From Pseudomonadota bacterium (lineage in GTDB: Bacteria; Pseudomonadota; Gammaproteobacteria; Burkholderiales; Methylophilaceae), in contig JAKQIT010000091.1 of the NCBI GenBank assembly GCA_029556915.1, positions 62,001 through 126,000 of the forward strand: a DNA stretch of 64,000 nucleotides, given 5' to 3'. A program made the position numbers and the translations under genes. How positions within the stretch are numbered: the first letter of the stretch is position 1; every line of letters starts with the position of its first letter. Below are positions 37,820-47,639 of this stretch, one piece after another. The notes under the pieces were generated by a model. That model had not been told where the DNA came from. It saw only the letters and a program-made list of their open reading frames with translations, and did not search any database.

Positions 37820-37884
37820 CGAGAGAAATTGGATGCCTCGCAAGCCGCATGGATACTGGCTTGCAGGGCAGGTGTTCTGATATG
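37820..37884 (+). repeat. Palindromic intergenic element, copy 8
   Basis: CGAGAGAAATTGGATG leader, arms CCTCGCAAGCC / GGCTTGCAGGG, loop GCATGGATACT (orientation A), tail CAGGTGTTCTGATATG. Lies between the purF stop (61 bp) and the start of the 722-aa gene. Confidence 0.87.
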
Positions 37885-37945
37885 TACGATAAATGAGTCT
37901 TTATTATGCAAAATAAGTAGGCATTTTTTAACGATAGCTTGTTTA

Positions 37946-39481
37946 TTATTCTGCAACTTCCTCGGCACTTTCAATCAAGTTTAAATCCATTTGTGTGCTT
38001 GAGTTTGCTGGCTTTTGCTTTTTATTTACATCACCACGCGCAGTTTCTATGGCAGCTAAATAAGCTTCATTGATGTCACCTGTGACGTATTCGCCATTAA
38101 AACATGAGCAGTCAAAGTTTTTGATTTGAGGGTTACTCAATTTGATATCACGCACTAAATCATCTAAGTCTTGATAAATCAGCGCGTCTGCACCAATTTC
38201 TTGGCAAATTTCTTCATCAGTACGTCCGGTGGCAAGTAGTTCATCACGACTGGGCATATCAATACCATATACATTGGGAAAGCGCACTGGTGGTGCAGCC
38301 GAAGCAAAATAGACTTTGTTAGCGCCAGCATCGCGCGCCATTTGCACAATTTGCTGAGAAGTGGTTCCACGCACGATTGAGTCGTCAACCAGCAAAACAT
38401 TCTTGCCTTTAAATTCGATACCAATCGGATTTAATTTTTGACGTACAGATTTTTTACGCAAGGCCTGACCAGGCATAATAAATGTGCGACCGATATAACG
38501 GTTTTTAATAAAGCCTTCACGATAGTCCAAACCTAAAGCAATACCAACTTGCAATGCGCTTGGGCGGCTAGTATCTGGAATCGGAATGACCACATCAATT
38601 TGCTTATCCGCCCATTCGCGCTTGATTTTTTCAGCCAAGCTTTTACCCATATCCAGACGGGTTTGATACACCGAAACGTCATCAATAACCGAATCTGGGC
38701 GCGCTAAATAGACATATTCAAAAATACACGGGTTAAGTTTTGCGTTGGCATCACAATGACGACTAAAAAACTGACCGTTCATGTCAATAAACACCGCCTC
38801 ACCAGGCGCCACATCGCGCACCAGCGTAAAGCCTAATACATCTAAAGCCACACTTTCTGAAGCTACAATGTACTCGGTGCCTTTATCCGTTTCTTGTTTA
38901 CCAATCACCAATGGCCGGATTCCGTTGGAATCACGAAATGCAAGTAAGCCAAAATTAGCAATCATCGCTACCACCGCATAAGCACCCTTACAACGCTTGT
39001 GCACGCCTGATACCGCGTCAAACACCATATCTGTGTTTAGCACAGCATTGGCTGCGGTTTTTTCAATTTCATGCGCCAATACGTTTAACAACACTTCGGA
39101 ATCAGAGCTCGTGTTAATGTGCCTTAAATCAAGCTTAAACATTTCTTCTTTTAGTTGTGCAGAGTTGGTGAGATTGCCATTGTGGCCCAGCACAATACCA
39201 AATGGTGAGTTCACATAAAAAGGCTGTGCTTCAGCTGCACTCGATGAACCAGCAGTTGGGTAGCGTACATGACCTATGCCAACATTGCCCACCAAATTAC
39301 GCATGTGGCGCGTGTGAAAAACATCTTTCACCAAGCCATTATTCTTGTGCATGTAAAAAGTGTTGCCATCGGTAGTCACAATCCCCGCAGCGTCTTGCCC
39401 ACGGTGCTGTAACACCAATAAACCATCGTAAAGTAATTGATTAACTGGGTTTTTACCGACTATGCCTATGATTCCGCACAT
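37946..39481 (-). CDS. purF: Amidophosphoribosyltransferase PurF
   Basis: 511 residues. Cys2 after the initiator Met (MCGIIGIVG) is the glutaminase nucleophile; the PRPP-binding motif [18 protein letters not shown] lies in the C-terminal phosphoribosyltransferase domain. First committed step of purine synthesis: PRPP plus glutamine to phosphoribosylamine. It follows cvpA by 28 bp. The C-terminal tail after [13 protein letters not shown] is polar and variable. Confidence 0.98.
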   Translation of the reverse strand: MCGIIGIVGKNPVNQLLYDGLLVLQHRGQDAAGIVTTDGNTFYMHKNNGLVKDVFHTRHMRNLVGNVGIGHVRYPTAGSSSAAEAQPFYVNSPFGIVLGHNGNLTNSAQLKEEMFKLDLRHINTSSDSEVLLNVLAHEIEKTAANAVLNTDMVFDAVSGVHKRCKGAYAVVAMIANFGLLAFRDSNGIRPLVIGKQETDKGTEYIVASESVALDVLGFTLVRDVAPGEAVFIDMNGQFFSRHCDANAKLNPCIFEYVYLARPDSVIDDVSVYQTRLDMGKSLAEKIKREWADKQIDVVIPIPDTSRPSALQVGIALGLDYREGFIKNRYIGRTFIMPGQALRKKSVRQKLNPIGIEFKGKNVLLVDDSIVRGTTSQQIVQMARDAGANKVYFASAAPPVRFPNVYGIDMPSRDELLATGRTDEEICQEIGADALIYQDLDDLVRDIKLSNPQIKNFDCSCFNGEYVTGDINEAYLAAIETARGDVNKKQKPANSSTQMDLNLIESAEEVAE

Positions 39482-39509
39482 GAAAATGCCTTAAATTGAA
39501 TTTTAAAAT

Positions 39510-40001
39510 TTATTCGTACTTGATATGTTTGGCAATACCTTCAGGTACCCAAGGTAATAATTTAATCACTAATGCCTCAATCGGCGAGCTAAACATCGCA
39601 TTACGCCAACGCTCATCTTTAGGGATGTCAGTTAAACCCGCCAAAAATACAATGATGCATACAATCAACATCCCTCTAGCAAAGCCAAAAAATCCACCAA
39701 GTAAGCGATTTAGCCAACCTAAGCCTATTTTTTTAAAAATTGTGGTCAGTGCAATGGCCAGCAAACTGGTCACTAAAAACGTTGCCACGAACAAAGTAAT
39801 AAACGAGGCAAATATGCGTAAAGACTCAGTAGGTATTTCAGCTGGCATAAGAGGTGCTAACTGGCTTGCATAAGTCCGCGCCACGATAAAAGCCGCAAAC
39901 CAACCTAAAATAGAAAGCACCTCAGCTAACAAACCTCGCATCATGCTGATGACAATTGACAATCCTAGTATTACTAACACGGCATAATCAAATATGGTCA
40001 T
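39510..40001 (-). CDS. cvpA: CvpA family membrane protein
   Basis: 163 residues with about four hydrophobic segments and the family N-terminus FDYAVLVILGLSIVISMMRGLLAEVLSI. Named for its need in colicin V production in E. coli; its normal job is unclear. It is regularly cotranscribed with purF, as here (28 bp). Confidence 0.95.
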   Translation of the reverse strand: MTIFDYAVLVILGLSIVISMMRGLLAEVLSILGWFAAFIVARTYASQLAPLMPAEIPTESLRIFASFITLFVATFLVTSLLAIALTTIFKKIGLGWLNRLLGGFFGFARGMLIVCIIVFLAGLTDIPKDERWRNAMFSSPIEALVIKLLPWVPEGIAKHIKYE

Positions 40002-40018
40002 TTAACGTAATTTTGCCT

Positions 40019-40741
40019 TTATTTGTTGGTAATAACCATGCCTGTCATGCCATGACTATTTAGGCTGGTAAGTGCATCTGCAGCCTCTTGCCTTGAGCTA
40101 TATTTTCCTAAACGCAAGCGAATTTTCTCCCCTTTTGGGGTAGTGATTTTTTCTGTTCTACTATTAAAACCTGCAGATTTTAACTTTGCTTGCAGTTGTG
40201 CCACATTAGCAGGGTCTGAATATACGCCAATTTGAATGGTAAAGTCGCCTTTTGTTGAAGGGTTTGTTTCAGCCGATTTTGCATTAACTGGCTTCACTTC
40301 TGCTTGCTTTACTTCCTCTGGCTTAAATTCTTGTTGTTTAACCTCAGTCGGCTTAGCGTCAATAGACAGTTGCGCGATTGGTTTGACTTCCTCAGGTTTT
40401 GCAGTTTCTGCTTTAACCACCACCGCTTCAACAGGCGTTGCCACATTTTCAGGCAAAGGATTAACAGGCACTTCTAGTGTTTGGTTAGCAACGGGAACGC
40501 TTTCTGGCATTATTGTTGCTGAACTACTTGGCTGAGTGATCTCTGTGCCACTCACTGCGGTTTCAGCGTTTGGCATTGAAATCAAAATTTCTTCTTTAGG
40601 CGTTTCTGGCACTGCACGATCTTTAATAATCATGGGCAAAATGATGATCATCAACAGCACTAGTGCAATTGCCCCTACGAGTCGGCGGCGAGCGCGTTTT
40701 TTTAACTCCAACGCTTTATCATCTTGTAATTCTGGAGGCAT
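40019..40741 (-). CDS. dedD: DedD-like SPOR-domain cell-division protein
   Basis: 240 residues. Cytoplasmic N-terminus rich in Arg/Lys, one membrane helix (LVGAIALVLLMIIILPMI, about 21-38), a long Pro/Glu/Lys/Val-rich linker with irregular repeats (KPEEVKP, QAEVKPV), and a C-terminal SPOR domain at about 167-240 (DFTIQIGVYSDPANVAQLQAKL ... RLRLGKYSSRQEAADAL). SPOR domains bind denuded septal peptidoglycan, placing it at the division site. Standard neighbour of folC and cvpA. Confidence 0.92.
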   Translation of the reverse strand: MPPELQDDKALELKKRARRRLVGAIALVLLMIIILPMIIKDRAVPETPKEEILISMPNAETAVSGTEITQPSSSATIMPESVPVANQTLEVPVNPLPENVATPVEAVVVKAETAKPEEVKPIAQLSIDAKPTEVKQQEFKPEEVKQAEVKPVNAKSAETNPSTKGDFTIQIGVYSDPANVAQLQAKLKSAGFNSRTEKITTPKGEKIRLRLGKYSSRQEAADALTSLNSHGMTGMVITNK

Positions 40742-40768
40742 TGCGTTATTCCTTCAAAGTGAGTTACA

Positions 40769-42079
40769 TCAAGATTTTACTACGCCAGCGCTTTGCATCA
40801 CCGCTGATACCGTAAAAAACGAACCAAACGCGATTATTTTATCATTTTCGTGCGTATCTTTACAGGCTTCTATATCAGCACATGCTTGTGCAAATGCCTG
40901 TGTTATTGTATCAAACTGATAAATGATTGCTGACGGGTTTAAAGTAGCTATATGTTTCGCTAATGTAGCGGCTCTTGCACCACGCACATGGTCTATATTG
41001 GCGACATACCAAACATCGATTTCATTTTTTACCGCTGCAATTACACCATGTATATCTTTATCTGCCAGCATTGCAAATACAGCATAGGTTTTTGCACCAG
41101 ATTGTCGGTGAGCCTTTAAATTTTCCGCCAGCGCAATTGCCGCATGAGGATTATGCGCGACATCTAATATCACCTGAAAATGCTGTTCAGGTGGACGATT
41201 AAGCGTTTGAAAACGCCCAGCTAAAACAACTTGCTGCATTGCACCGGCGATGGCTATTTCTTTAACAGGCAGCTTAAGTTGTAAAGCCTCAACAGCTGAA
41301 ATTGCACAGGCTGCATTGCTAAGCTGATAATCGCCTTTTAATGCGGGTTGCGGCAATGTATATCGTACTTGACCAAACATTGAGAACTGCCAAAGCCCAT
41401 GCGCTGATTGATAGTCAAAATCTTGCTTAATACATTTAAAATCAGCTTTTATATGGTTAGCATGCGCTACCAAACTGGCGGGCGGGTGGGCATCACCGCA
41501 TATTGCGGGGGTATTGGCACGATAAACGCCCGCTTTTTCAAAACCAATTTCCTCACGCGTATCGCCCAAAAATTCTTGGTGGTCTAAATCTACACTGGTG
41601 ACTATCGCACAGTCTGGTTCAAATGCATTTACTGCATCTAATCTACCGCCCAAACCAATTTCTAAAATAACTACATCTAGCTTGGTCTGCACAAAATGCC
41701 AGATTGCGGCAAGCGTCCCCACCTCAAAATAAGTAAGTGCAATTACATCATCTTGGTTTCTAGCGCCATCTACTACAGCAAAAGCCTTGCATAAGTCAGC
41801 ATCGCTGGCTTCCACGCCATTTACTTTGACGCGCTCGTTGTAACGCAATAAATGCGGGGATGAGTAACTCCCCACCTGATACCCAGCCTGCTGATAAATT
41901 TGCGCTAACATTGCGCAAGTAGAACCTTTGCCATTGGTGCCAGCGACTGTAATAATGGAAAATGTTGGTTGAAGATTTAAGCGCTCGACCATGCGCTTCA
42001 CCCGCTCTAAACCCATCGCAATTGCTTTGGGGTGCAAACTTTCAATATAGCTTAGCCAAGCAGGTAAATCTTTGGGCAT
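40769..42079 (-). CDS. folC: Bifunctional folylpolyglutamate / dihydrofolate synthase FolC
   Basis: 436 residues, Mur-ligase family. P-loop VAGTNGKGSTCAML near 43-56, then SSPHLLRYNERVKVNG, EIGLGGRLDAVN, TSVDLDHQEFLG and the C-terminal ILDVAHNPHAA. Adds glutamate to dihydropteroate and folates. It is 13 bp downstream of accD. Confidence 0.97.
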   Translation of the reverse strand: MPKDLPAWLSYIESLHPKAIAMGLERVKRMVERLNLQPTFSIITVAGTNGKGSTCAMLAQIYQQAGYQVGSYSSPHLLRYNERVKVNGVEASDADLCKAFAVVDGARNQDDVIALTYFEVGTLAAIWHFVQTKLDVVILEIGLGGRLDAVNAFEPDCAIVTSVDLDHQEFLGDTREEIGFEKAGVYRANTPAICGDAHPPASLVAHANHIKADFKCIKQDFDYQSAHGLWQFSMFGQVRYTLPQPALKGDYQLSNAACAISAVEALQLKLPVKEIAIAGAMQQVVLAGRFQTLNRPPEQHFQVILDVAHNPHAAIALAENLKAHRQSGAKTYAVFAMLADKDIHGVIAAVKNEIDVWYVANIDHVRGARAATLAKHIATLNPSAIIYQFDTITQAFAQACADIEACKDTHENDKIIAFGSFFTVSAVMQSAGVVKS

Positions 42080-42092
42080 GTGGAGAAGTAAA

Positions 42093-42956
42093 TTAAGCCG
42101 CCGCAGGCAAACGCATTAAATTCGACAATATGCCAGCAATCCGACTTCGCATCTCGCGGCGATCAACAATCAAATCAATCGCACCATGTTCTAACAAAAA
42201 CTCAGCGCGCTGAAAACCTTCAGGCAGCGTTTCGCGCACGGTTTGCTCAATCACACGCGGACCCGCAAAACCAATTAAGGCCTGTGGCTCAGCCACAATG
42301 ACATCGCCCAACATTGCGAAACTTGCTGAAACTCCGCCCATTGTTGGGTCAGTCAATACCGAAATAAAAGGCAAACCCGCTTTGCTTAATTGCGTTAACA
42401 CCGCACTGGTTTTAGCCATTTGCATGAGTGAAAACAAACCTTCTTGCATACGTGCGCCACCACTGGCCGAAATGCACACAAACGCCATTTTATTATCAAT
42501 TGCTGTTTGCACTCCGCGCACAAATCGTTCACCCACTACCGAACCCATGGAGCCGCCCATGAATTTAAACTCAAATGATGCCACCACCACAGGCACACCT
42601 TTCATGGTGCCTTGGACCACAATCAGCGCATCTTTTTCAGCAACAGATTTTTGCGATTCTTTAATCCGATCTACGTAACTTTTGCTATCGTTAAATTTAA
42701 GCGGGTCTATAGGTTGTACGCCTGCACCAATTTCAAATTGGCCTTCAGCATCAAGCAACAAGTCAATCCGCGCACGCGCACCCATGCGGTTGTGATGGCC
42801 ACATTTTGGGCAAACTTGGGCATTTTCATCTAAATCTTTATGATAAAGTGCAGATTGACATGAGGGACATTTCTCCCACAGCCCTTCAGGTACAGATTGT
42901 TTTGCGCGCCCGACAACACTTTTAATTTTTTGCGGTAATTGATTTAGCCAGCCCAT
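42093..42956 (-). CDS. accD: Acetyl-CoA carboxylase carboxyltransferase subunit beta
   Basis: 287 residues. N-terminal four-Cys zinc ribbon ([20 protein letters not shown] ... C), then the crotonase-like domain with [19 protein letters not shown] and [20 protein letters not shown]. With AccA it transfers the carboxyl group from biotin to acetyl-CoA, giving malonyl-CoA for fatty-acid synthesis. Position between trpA and folC is conserved in betaproteobacteria. Confidence 0.98.
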   Translation of the reverse strand: MGWLNQLPQKIKSVVGRAKQSVPEGLWEKCPSCQSALYHKDLDENAQVCPKCGHHNRMGARARIDLLLDAEGQFEIGAGVQPIDPLKFNDSKSYVDRIKESQKSVAEKDALIVVQGTMKGVPVVVASFEFKFMGGSMGSVVGERFVRGVQTAIDNKMAFVCISASGGARMQEGLFSLMQMAKTSAVLTQLSKAGLPFISVLTDPTMGGVSASFAMLGDVIVAEPQALIGFAGPRVIEQTVRETLPEGFQRAEFLLEHGAIDLIVDRREMRSRIAGILSNLMRLPAAA

Positions 42957-43003
42957 ATTAACCCCTTTATTACTTTAAAATTAATTGCTATTTTAGCTTA
43001 TGA

Positions 43004-43810
43004 TTATTTTTTTGATGCATCTACTGCAGCTTTTAGTTCATCCATCAGCGCGGCTACATTGCTCAACAAATTAGCATCGGTTGAACCTTCAATCGTCAAC
43101 ACCATGCGGCTGCCAACAACCACGGCATCGGCTATTTCTGCTGTAGCTTTTGCGGTGGCAGCATCACGCACCCCAAAGCCAACGCCCACTGGTAAATCTG
43201 TTTGCTTACGTATTGAAGCTACACGCTGCGACACTTCGACGATATCCAAATTTTTAGCGCCCGTGACACCTTTAAGTGAAACATAATACACAAAACCACT
43301 GGCTTGCTTGATAATTAAATCAACACGGCTTGGCTCTGTGGTGGGCGACAATAAAAACACAGGGTCTATGTCAAGTGCGCGTAGTGCTTTTACATAATCG
43401 CCGCACTCTTCTGGCGGATAATCTACAGTAATTACCCCATCCACATCGGCCGCTTTAGCACGTTCAGCAAATGCTAAATAGCCAATCGCCTCAATCGGAT
43501 TGGCATAGCCCATCAAAATTATCGGTGTTTTTTGGTCAGCTTGACGAAAAGATTTCACCATCTCAAATACTTTGCTCAAGCCAACCTTATGCGCCAAAGC
43601 ACGCTCGCTGGCACGCTGTATCACCGGGCCATCTGCCATCGGGTCAGAAAATGGAATGCCCAACTCTATCATGTCAGCACCATGTGCCACCAAGGTATGC
43701 ATTAGGTTTACCGTATGGTTTGGGTGCGGGTCGCCAGCGGTAATATAAGGGACTAAAGCAACTTTACCCTGCGACTTTAAAACTGAAAATACGGTTTGAA
43801 TGCGTGACAT
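43004..43810 (-). CDS. trpA: Tryptophan synthase alpha chain
   Basis: 268 residues from the ATG at 43810 (MSRIQTVFSVLK), matching the family length; an ATG at 43843 would add eleven unconserved residues. Catalytic Glu in MIELGIPFSDPMADGPVIQ and Asp in VDGVITVDYPPEE are present. Cleaves indole-3-glycerol phosphate and channels indole to TrpB. In related genomes it directly follows trpB; here a PEP-CTERM gene and two palindromic elements lie between, so it must have its own promoter near 43811-43920. Confidence 0.97.
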   Translation of the reverse strand: MSRIQTVFSVLKSQGKVALVPYITAGDPHPNHTVNLMHTLVAHGADMIELGIPFSDPMADGPVIQRASERALAHKVGLSKVFEMVKSFRQADQKTPIILMGYANPIEAIGYLAFAERAKAADVDGVITVDYPPEECGDYVKALRALDIDPVFLLSPTTEPSRVDLIIKQASGFVYYVSLKGVTGAKNLDIVEVSQRVASIRKQTDLPVGVGFGVRDAATAKATAEIADAVVVGSRMVLTIEGSTDANLLSNVAALMDELKAAVDASKK

Positions 43811-43920
43811 ACGATTAATTCTTATAAGTTTCTTTAAAAGCATGAATTGTACTATTTTTAAGCCTAGCAGATAAGCAATTATTACGCTAAAAATGCGTAA
43901 AATATTTAGCTACTTTTTCT

Positions 43921-43988
43921 CCGAGAAAAAGTTATGCCTCTGCAAGCCGCATGCAGACTGGCTTGCAGGCCTGCTCAAAAGATATATT
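43921..43988 (+). repeat. Palindromic intergenic element, copy 9
   Basis: CCGAGAAAAAGTTATG leader, arms CCTCTGCAAGCC / GGCTTGCAGG, loop GCATGCAGACT (orientation A), tail CTCAAAAGATATATT. Between trpA and the PEP-CTERM gene's terminator. Confidence 0.85.
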
Positions 43989-44002
43989 TAGAAAAAGCAA
44001 AC

Positions 44003-44032
44003 AAAAAAGCCATTGCGTTGCAATGGCTTTTG
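44003..44032 (-). terminator. Intrinsic terminator of the PEP-CTERM gene
   Basis: Stem AAAGCCATTGC / GCAATGGCTTT with a three-base loop and flanking A/T runs on both sides; on the minus strand TTTTTTGTT follows. It starts 18 bp after the stop codon and may be bidirectional. Confidence 0.9.
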
Positions 44033-44049
44033 GCATATTAACAATTAAC

Positions 44050-44616
44050 TTAAGCGGCTTTGCGGCGGCGTGCAGAAAACCCTACCAAACCTAAACCCAA
44101 TAACATCATGGCATACGTTTCTGGCTCAGGCACTGAAGCTACATTAAAGTCTGGGTAGGTGATTGTTGAAAAGTTAAAACCGCTATTTGAAACCAAGGTA
44201 AAGTTTAACCCTCTGTTAAACGTACCATAACCTGCTGGGTCAGTAATAGAGTCAGCAATCGACATATTTAAACCATTGGTCGTAAAGTGCGCAATATTGT
44301 AGGTTGCGCCAGTTGTTGCAAATGAAATACCACCCAACGTTGCAAAATAAGGCGTGGTAGTTGTTGGGATGATAAATTTGTTATCCGCAGCTGCGTATGG
44401 TGACAAGCCGGTGATAGCCGCACCGTTGATATTGCCTGTAACCGTTTTAATTTTACCGTTGTTAAGCGTGGTGAAATCTAGCAAACCAGTATCAATTTTT
44501 ACACCGCTGGCATTGTAGCTTGCAAACGTAAATGTATAGTTGGCCGCATGGGCTGTTGATACAGAAACCAACAAGGCAGCGGTCAAAGCAAACATTTTTA
44601 ACACTAAATTTTTCAT
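44050..44616 (-). CDS. PEP-CTERM sorting-domain exported protein
   Basis: 188 residues. Signal peptide at about 1-24 (MKNLVLKMFALTAALLVSVS, ending AHA), a Gly/Thr/Asn-rich beta-type body, and a C-terminal PEP-CTERM anchor at about 161-188 (VPEPETYAMMLLGLGLVGFSARRR). Such proteins are processed by an EpsH/exosortase and tied to exopolysaccharide. No exosortase gene is in this window. A sigma-54 promoter precedes it, which agrees with PrsK/PrsR-RpoN control known for PEP-CTERM genes. Function of the body is unknown. Confidence 0.93.
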   Translation of the reverse strand: MKNLVLKMFALTAALLVSVSTAHAANYTFTFASYNASGVKIDTGLLDFTTLNNGKIKTVTGNINGAAITGLSPYAAADNKFIIPTTTTPYFATLGGISFATTGATYNIAHFTTNGLNMSIADSITDPAGYGTFNRGLNFTLVSNSGFNFSTITYPDFNVASVPEPETYAMMLLGLGLVGFSARRRKAA

Positions 44617-44648
44617 ACCAACGCTTTCTATCCAATCACATTTTTAAA

Positions 44649-44669
44649 AATGCCATCACTTTTGGCATT
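44649..44669 (-). other. Hairpin in the leader of the PEP-CTERM gene
   Basis: Minus strand AATGCC / GGCATT with a nine-base loop, followed by TTTTAAAA. It lies just after the predicted sigma-54 start, so it would be at the 5' end of the mRNA as a stability or attenuation structure. Confidence 0.55.
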
Positions 44670-44685
44670 CCACTGATTCTGTAAT

Positions 44686-44702
44686 TGCAAAAGCCGTGCC
44701 AA
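44686..44702 (-). promoter_or_regulatory. Sigma-54 (RpoN) promoter of the PEP-CTERM gene
   Basis: Minus strand TTGGCACGGCTTTTGCA, an exact fit to the -24/-12 consensus TGGCACG-N4-TTGCA. It lies 70-86 bp upstream of the start codon. Confidence 0.9.
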
Positions 44703-44750
44703 GTTAAAAAGCACATTTAGGGCGTTTTTCTGAGCATTTTTCGCGTATTT

Positions 44751-44846
44751 TTGTCAAAAATTGAACAATACATGTTGAAAACTCTGACAATACGATGAAA
44801 TTTCAACTTTTTTCTCGTCAATTTTATTGAGAAAAGTTAGAAATTT
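44751..44846. promoter_or_regulatory. Inverted repeats upstream of the sigma-54 promoter (candidate enhancer)
   Basis: Three nested or adjacent inverted repeats: TTGTCA (44751-44756) with TGACAA (44785-44790); TTGAACA / TGTTGAA at 44761-44779; and a long pair AAATTTC-AACTTTTTTCTC / GAGAAAAGTTAGAAATTT at 44798-44846. All are 50-160 bp upstream of the promoter, where sigma-54 activators bind. Confidence 0.6.
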
Positions 44847-44908
44847 TTAAAGTGGAATTGCGGTAAAAATTGGATGAAAAAAACGGGGAAAATGCCAGAA
44901 AAATACTG

Positions 44909-44974
44909 CGAGAGATTTTGATGCCTCTGCAAGCCGCATGGATACTGGCTTACAGAGGAGGTCAAATGATGTTG
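44909..44974 (+). repeat. Palindromic intergenic element, copy 10
   Basis: CGAGAGATTTTGATG leader, arms CCTCTGCAAGCC / GGCTTACAGAGG, loop GCATGGATACT (orientation A), tail AGGTCAAATGATGTTG. 29 bp after the trpB stop. Confidence 0.88.
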
Positions 44975-45003
44975 TTAGTTTTTTACTAATTTAAGAAGGT
45001 TTT

Positions 45004-46221
45004 TTACAGCGTAATATTCGCCAATTTTGCGACGGTGTTGATGTCTTTATCCCCACGTCCAGACAAATTCACCAAAATGATTTCATCTTTACGCATGGTT
45101 TTGGCCATTTTTTCTGCGTGCGCCAAGGCGTGGCTGGATTCCAGCGCCGGAATAATCCCTTCGGTACGGCATAAATTGTGAAATGCCGCCATCGCTTCAT
45201 CATCGGTAATCGCCACATATTCTGCGCGGTGAATGTCTTTTAGCCAAGCATGCTCTGGGCCTACGCCTGGGTAATCCAAGCCAGCGGAAATTGAATGTGT
45301 TTCGATGATATTGCCATCAGCATCTTGCATTAAATAGGTGCGGTTACCGTGCAACACGCCTACTGGGCTGTTTGCCGTTAGGGGTGCTGCATGCATGCCC
45401 GTTTCTAAGCCATGGCCTGCTGCCTCTACCCCAATCAGCCTTACATTGGGCACATCAATATAAGGGTAAAAAATACCCATCGCGTTTGAGCCGCCACCCA
45501 CACAAGCCACCACCGCATCAGGCTGACGACCGACCATTTCCATCATTTGCACTTTGGCTTCGTTACCAATCACTGCTTGAAAATCTCGCACCATCATTGG
45601 GTAAGGATGCGGACCTGCCACAGTACCAATAATATAAAACGTCGTTTCAATATTGGTGACCCAATCGCGCATGGCTTCATTGAGCGCATCCTTGAGGGTT
45701 TTAGAACCGCTTTCTACCGGCACAACCGTTGCGCCTAGCAGCTTCATTCTAAATACGTTCGGGGCTTGGCGTTTCACATCCTCGCTACCCATATACACTA
45801 CACATTCCAAACCCAACCGGGCCGCAATTGTCGCAGTTGCAACCCCATGCTGACCTGCACCGGTTTCGGCAATCACTCGCGGCTTACCCATACGTTTGGC
45901 GAGCAAGGCTTGACCAATCGTGTTGTTCACCTTATGCGCACCGGTATGGTTTAAGTCTTCACGCTTTAAAAAAATTTGCGCGCCACCAATTTTGTTAGAT
46001 AAACGCTCAGCATGGTAAATCGGGCTGGGGCGACCAACAAAGTGTTTTAAATCATACGCATACTCCGCCAAAAAGGCAGGGTCGTTACGGTATTTTTCAT
46101 ACATCACGCGCAATTCTTCTAAAGCTTCTACCAAAGTTTCGGCCACAAATGTGCCGCCAAATTGCCCAAAATGCCCACGTGCATCCGGCATGTTATATAA
46201 CTGCATTATTTCACTCTCCAA
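45004..46221 (-). CDS. trpB: Tryptophan synthase beta chain
   Basis: 405 residues, TrpB1 type. PLP lysine in [18 protein letters not shown], Glu in [13 protein letters not shown], phosphate-binding GGGSNAMG. Condenses indole with serine. An optional upstream start MESEIM is used here; starting at MQLYNMP four codons later is also possible. Follows trpF by nine bases; trpA is displaced by an accessory gene. Confidence 0.97.
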   Translation of the reverse strand: MESEIMQLYNMPDARGHFGQFGGTFVAETLVEALEELRVMYEKYRNDPAFLAEYAYDLKHFVGRPSPIYHAERLSNKIGGAQIFLKREDLNHTGAHKVNNTIGQALLAKRMGKPRVIAETGAGQHGVATATIAARLGLECVVYMGSEDVKRQAPNVFRMKLLGATVVPVESGSKTLKDALNEAMRDWVTNIETTFYIIGTVAGPHPYPMMVRDFQAVIGNEAKVQMMEMVGRQPDAVVACVGGGSNAMGIFYPYIDVPNVRLIGVEAAGHGLETGMHAAPLTANSPVGVLHGNRTYLMQDADGNIIETHSISAGLDYPGVGPEHAWLKDIHRAEYVAITDDEAMAAFHNLCRTEGIIPALESSHALAHAEKMAKTMRKDEIILVNLSGRGDKDINTVAKLANITL

Positions 46222-46230
46222 TAAATCCGA

Positions 46231-46845
46231 TTATTGATAAACCTGCTGCATAAAAGCTGCAATTTTAGCTGCATCTTTAATGCCTTTTGTGGCCTCTACT
46301 CCGCCACTCACATCTACGGCGTATGGGTTAACCTGTTCAATCGCCTGCAATACATTTTGTGCATTAAGACCCCCAGCTAATATGAAAGGTTTAGTTAAGT
46401 GTTTAGGAATCAAGTTCCAATCAAATACTTGCCCTGTGCCGCCCGCCACACCTTCAGCATAAGTGTCGAGTAGCAACGCTTTAGCTTGGTTAAAGTCTTG
46501 CGCGCACTGCAACAAATTAGTCTCAGGTTTTACCCGAATAGCCTTAAGATAAGGCAGACCAAACTGCGCACATTCTTCGGGAGTTTCATCCCCGTGAAAC
46601 TGCAGCATATCTAAGCTAACCGTTGAAAGCACGGAATTAATATCGCGTTTATCGGCGTTTACGAATAAACCAACAACACTTACAAAAGCAGGTATTTTAC
46701 TCACTATTTCAATGGCCTGCGCTATATTCACATTGCGTGGGCTAGGTGCATAAAACACCAAACCAATCGCGTCTGCACCGTGCTGTACAGCGCAAAGCGC
46801 ATCCTCAACACGCGTAATGCCGCAAATTTTTACTCTAGTTCTCAT
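46231..46845 (-). CDS. trpF: Phosphoribosylanthranilate isomerase
   Basis: 204 residues, TIM barrel. N-terminal [12 protein letters not shown] with catalytic Cys, [13 protein letters not shown], and C-terminal [16 protein letters not shown] phosphate loop. Third step of tryptophan synthesis from anthranilate. Starts 11 bp downstream of truA. Confidence 0.97.
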   Translation of the reverse strand: MRTRVKICGITRVEDALCAVQHGADAIGLVFYAPSPRNVNIAQAIEIVSKIPAFVSVVGLFVNADKRDINSVLSTVSLDMLQFHGDETPEECAQFGLPYLKAIRVKPETNLLQCAQDFNQAKALLLDTYAEGVAGGTGQVFDWNLIPKHLTKPFILAGGLNAQNVLQAIEQVNPYAVDVSGGVEATKGIKDAAKIAAFMQQVYQ

Positions 46846-46856
46846 AACATATAATT

Positions 46857-47639
46857 TTACAGCAAAACTGTTAGTTTCTCAGGCAAATCTGGTAAACCCC
46901 ACTTCGCATCATAGCTAACTGAGGTTAGATATAAACCCTTTGGTGAAAATGTTGGTGGAGATAAGATACGATTACGTTTTTGCAATAAATCTTGAATATA
47001 GCTTGGTGGATGTGCGCCCTTACCAATGTAAATCAATGCGCCAATCATATTACGCACTTGATGATGCAAAAATGCGTTTGCTGAAAAATCAAAAATAAAG
47101 TATCGCCCCTCTTGGTGCACTTCGGCTTTTGTTATAGTGCGAATTGGCGATTTTGCTTGACATTGCGCTGCACGAAATGCACTAAAGTCATGTTCCCCAA
47201 CTAAATAACGCATTGCCTCTTGCATTGCCGCTATATCAAGCGGCAAGTGATACCAACCCGCATGATCGGCCATGAGTGCGGATTCCACAGGTGCGTTATA
47301 AAGTACATATTGATACGAACGGCTACGTGCTGAAAATCGCGCATGAAAATCATCCGCCACTTCACGCGCCCACTGCACCCGCACAGTGGACGGCAAATGC
47401 GCATTGACGCCGCGCACCCAGGCAGAAAGTGGTCGCTCAACCTGCGCTTCAAAATGTACCACCTGCCCTAAGGCATGTACGCCTGTATCAGTACGCCCTG
47501 CTGCATGTACACGAATAGCATGTTGGGCAATACGCGCAATGGCCAACTCCAGCGCATCTTGTACACCGCTTTTGTCTAGCTGGCTTTGCCAGCCAAAAAA
47601 CGGTGTACCGTCATAAGAAATGCCTAGCGAAATTTTCAT
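46857..47639 (-). CDS. truA: tRNA pseudouridine(38-40) synthase TruA
   Basis: 260 residues. Catalytic Asp in [18 protein letters not shown], then [13 protein letters not shown] and [17 protein letters not shown]. Makes pseudouridine in the anticodon arm. Start overlaps the stop of the upstream membrane-protein gene by four bases (ATGA). Confidence 0.98.
   Translation of the reverse strand: MKISLGISYDGTPFFGWQSQLDKSGVQDALELAIARIAQHAIRVHAAGRTDTGVHALGQVVHFEAQVERPLSAWVRGVNAHLPSTVRVQWAREVADDFHARFSARSRSYQYVLYNAPVESALMADHAGWYHLPLDIAAMQEAMRYLVGEHDFSAFRAAQCQAKSPIRTITKAEVHQEGRYFIFDFSANAFLHHQVRNMIGALIYIGKGAHPPSYIQDLLQKRNRILSPPTFSPKGLYLTSVSYDAKWGLPDLPEKLTVLL

Noticed and set aside
45004-46845. Trp leader/attenuator near trpF-trpB
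   Set aside because: The genes are almost contiguous with truA and no Trp-rich leader peptide or terminator pair is visible.
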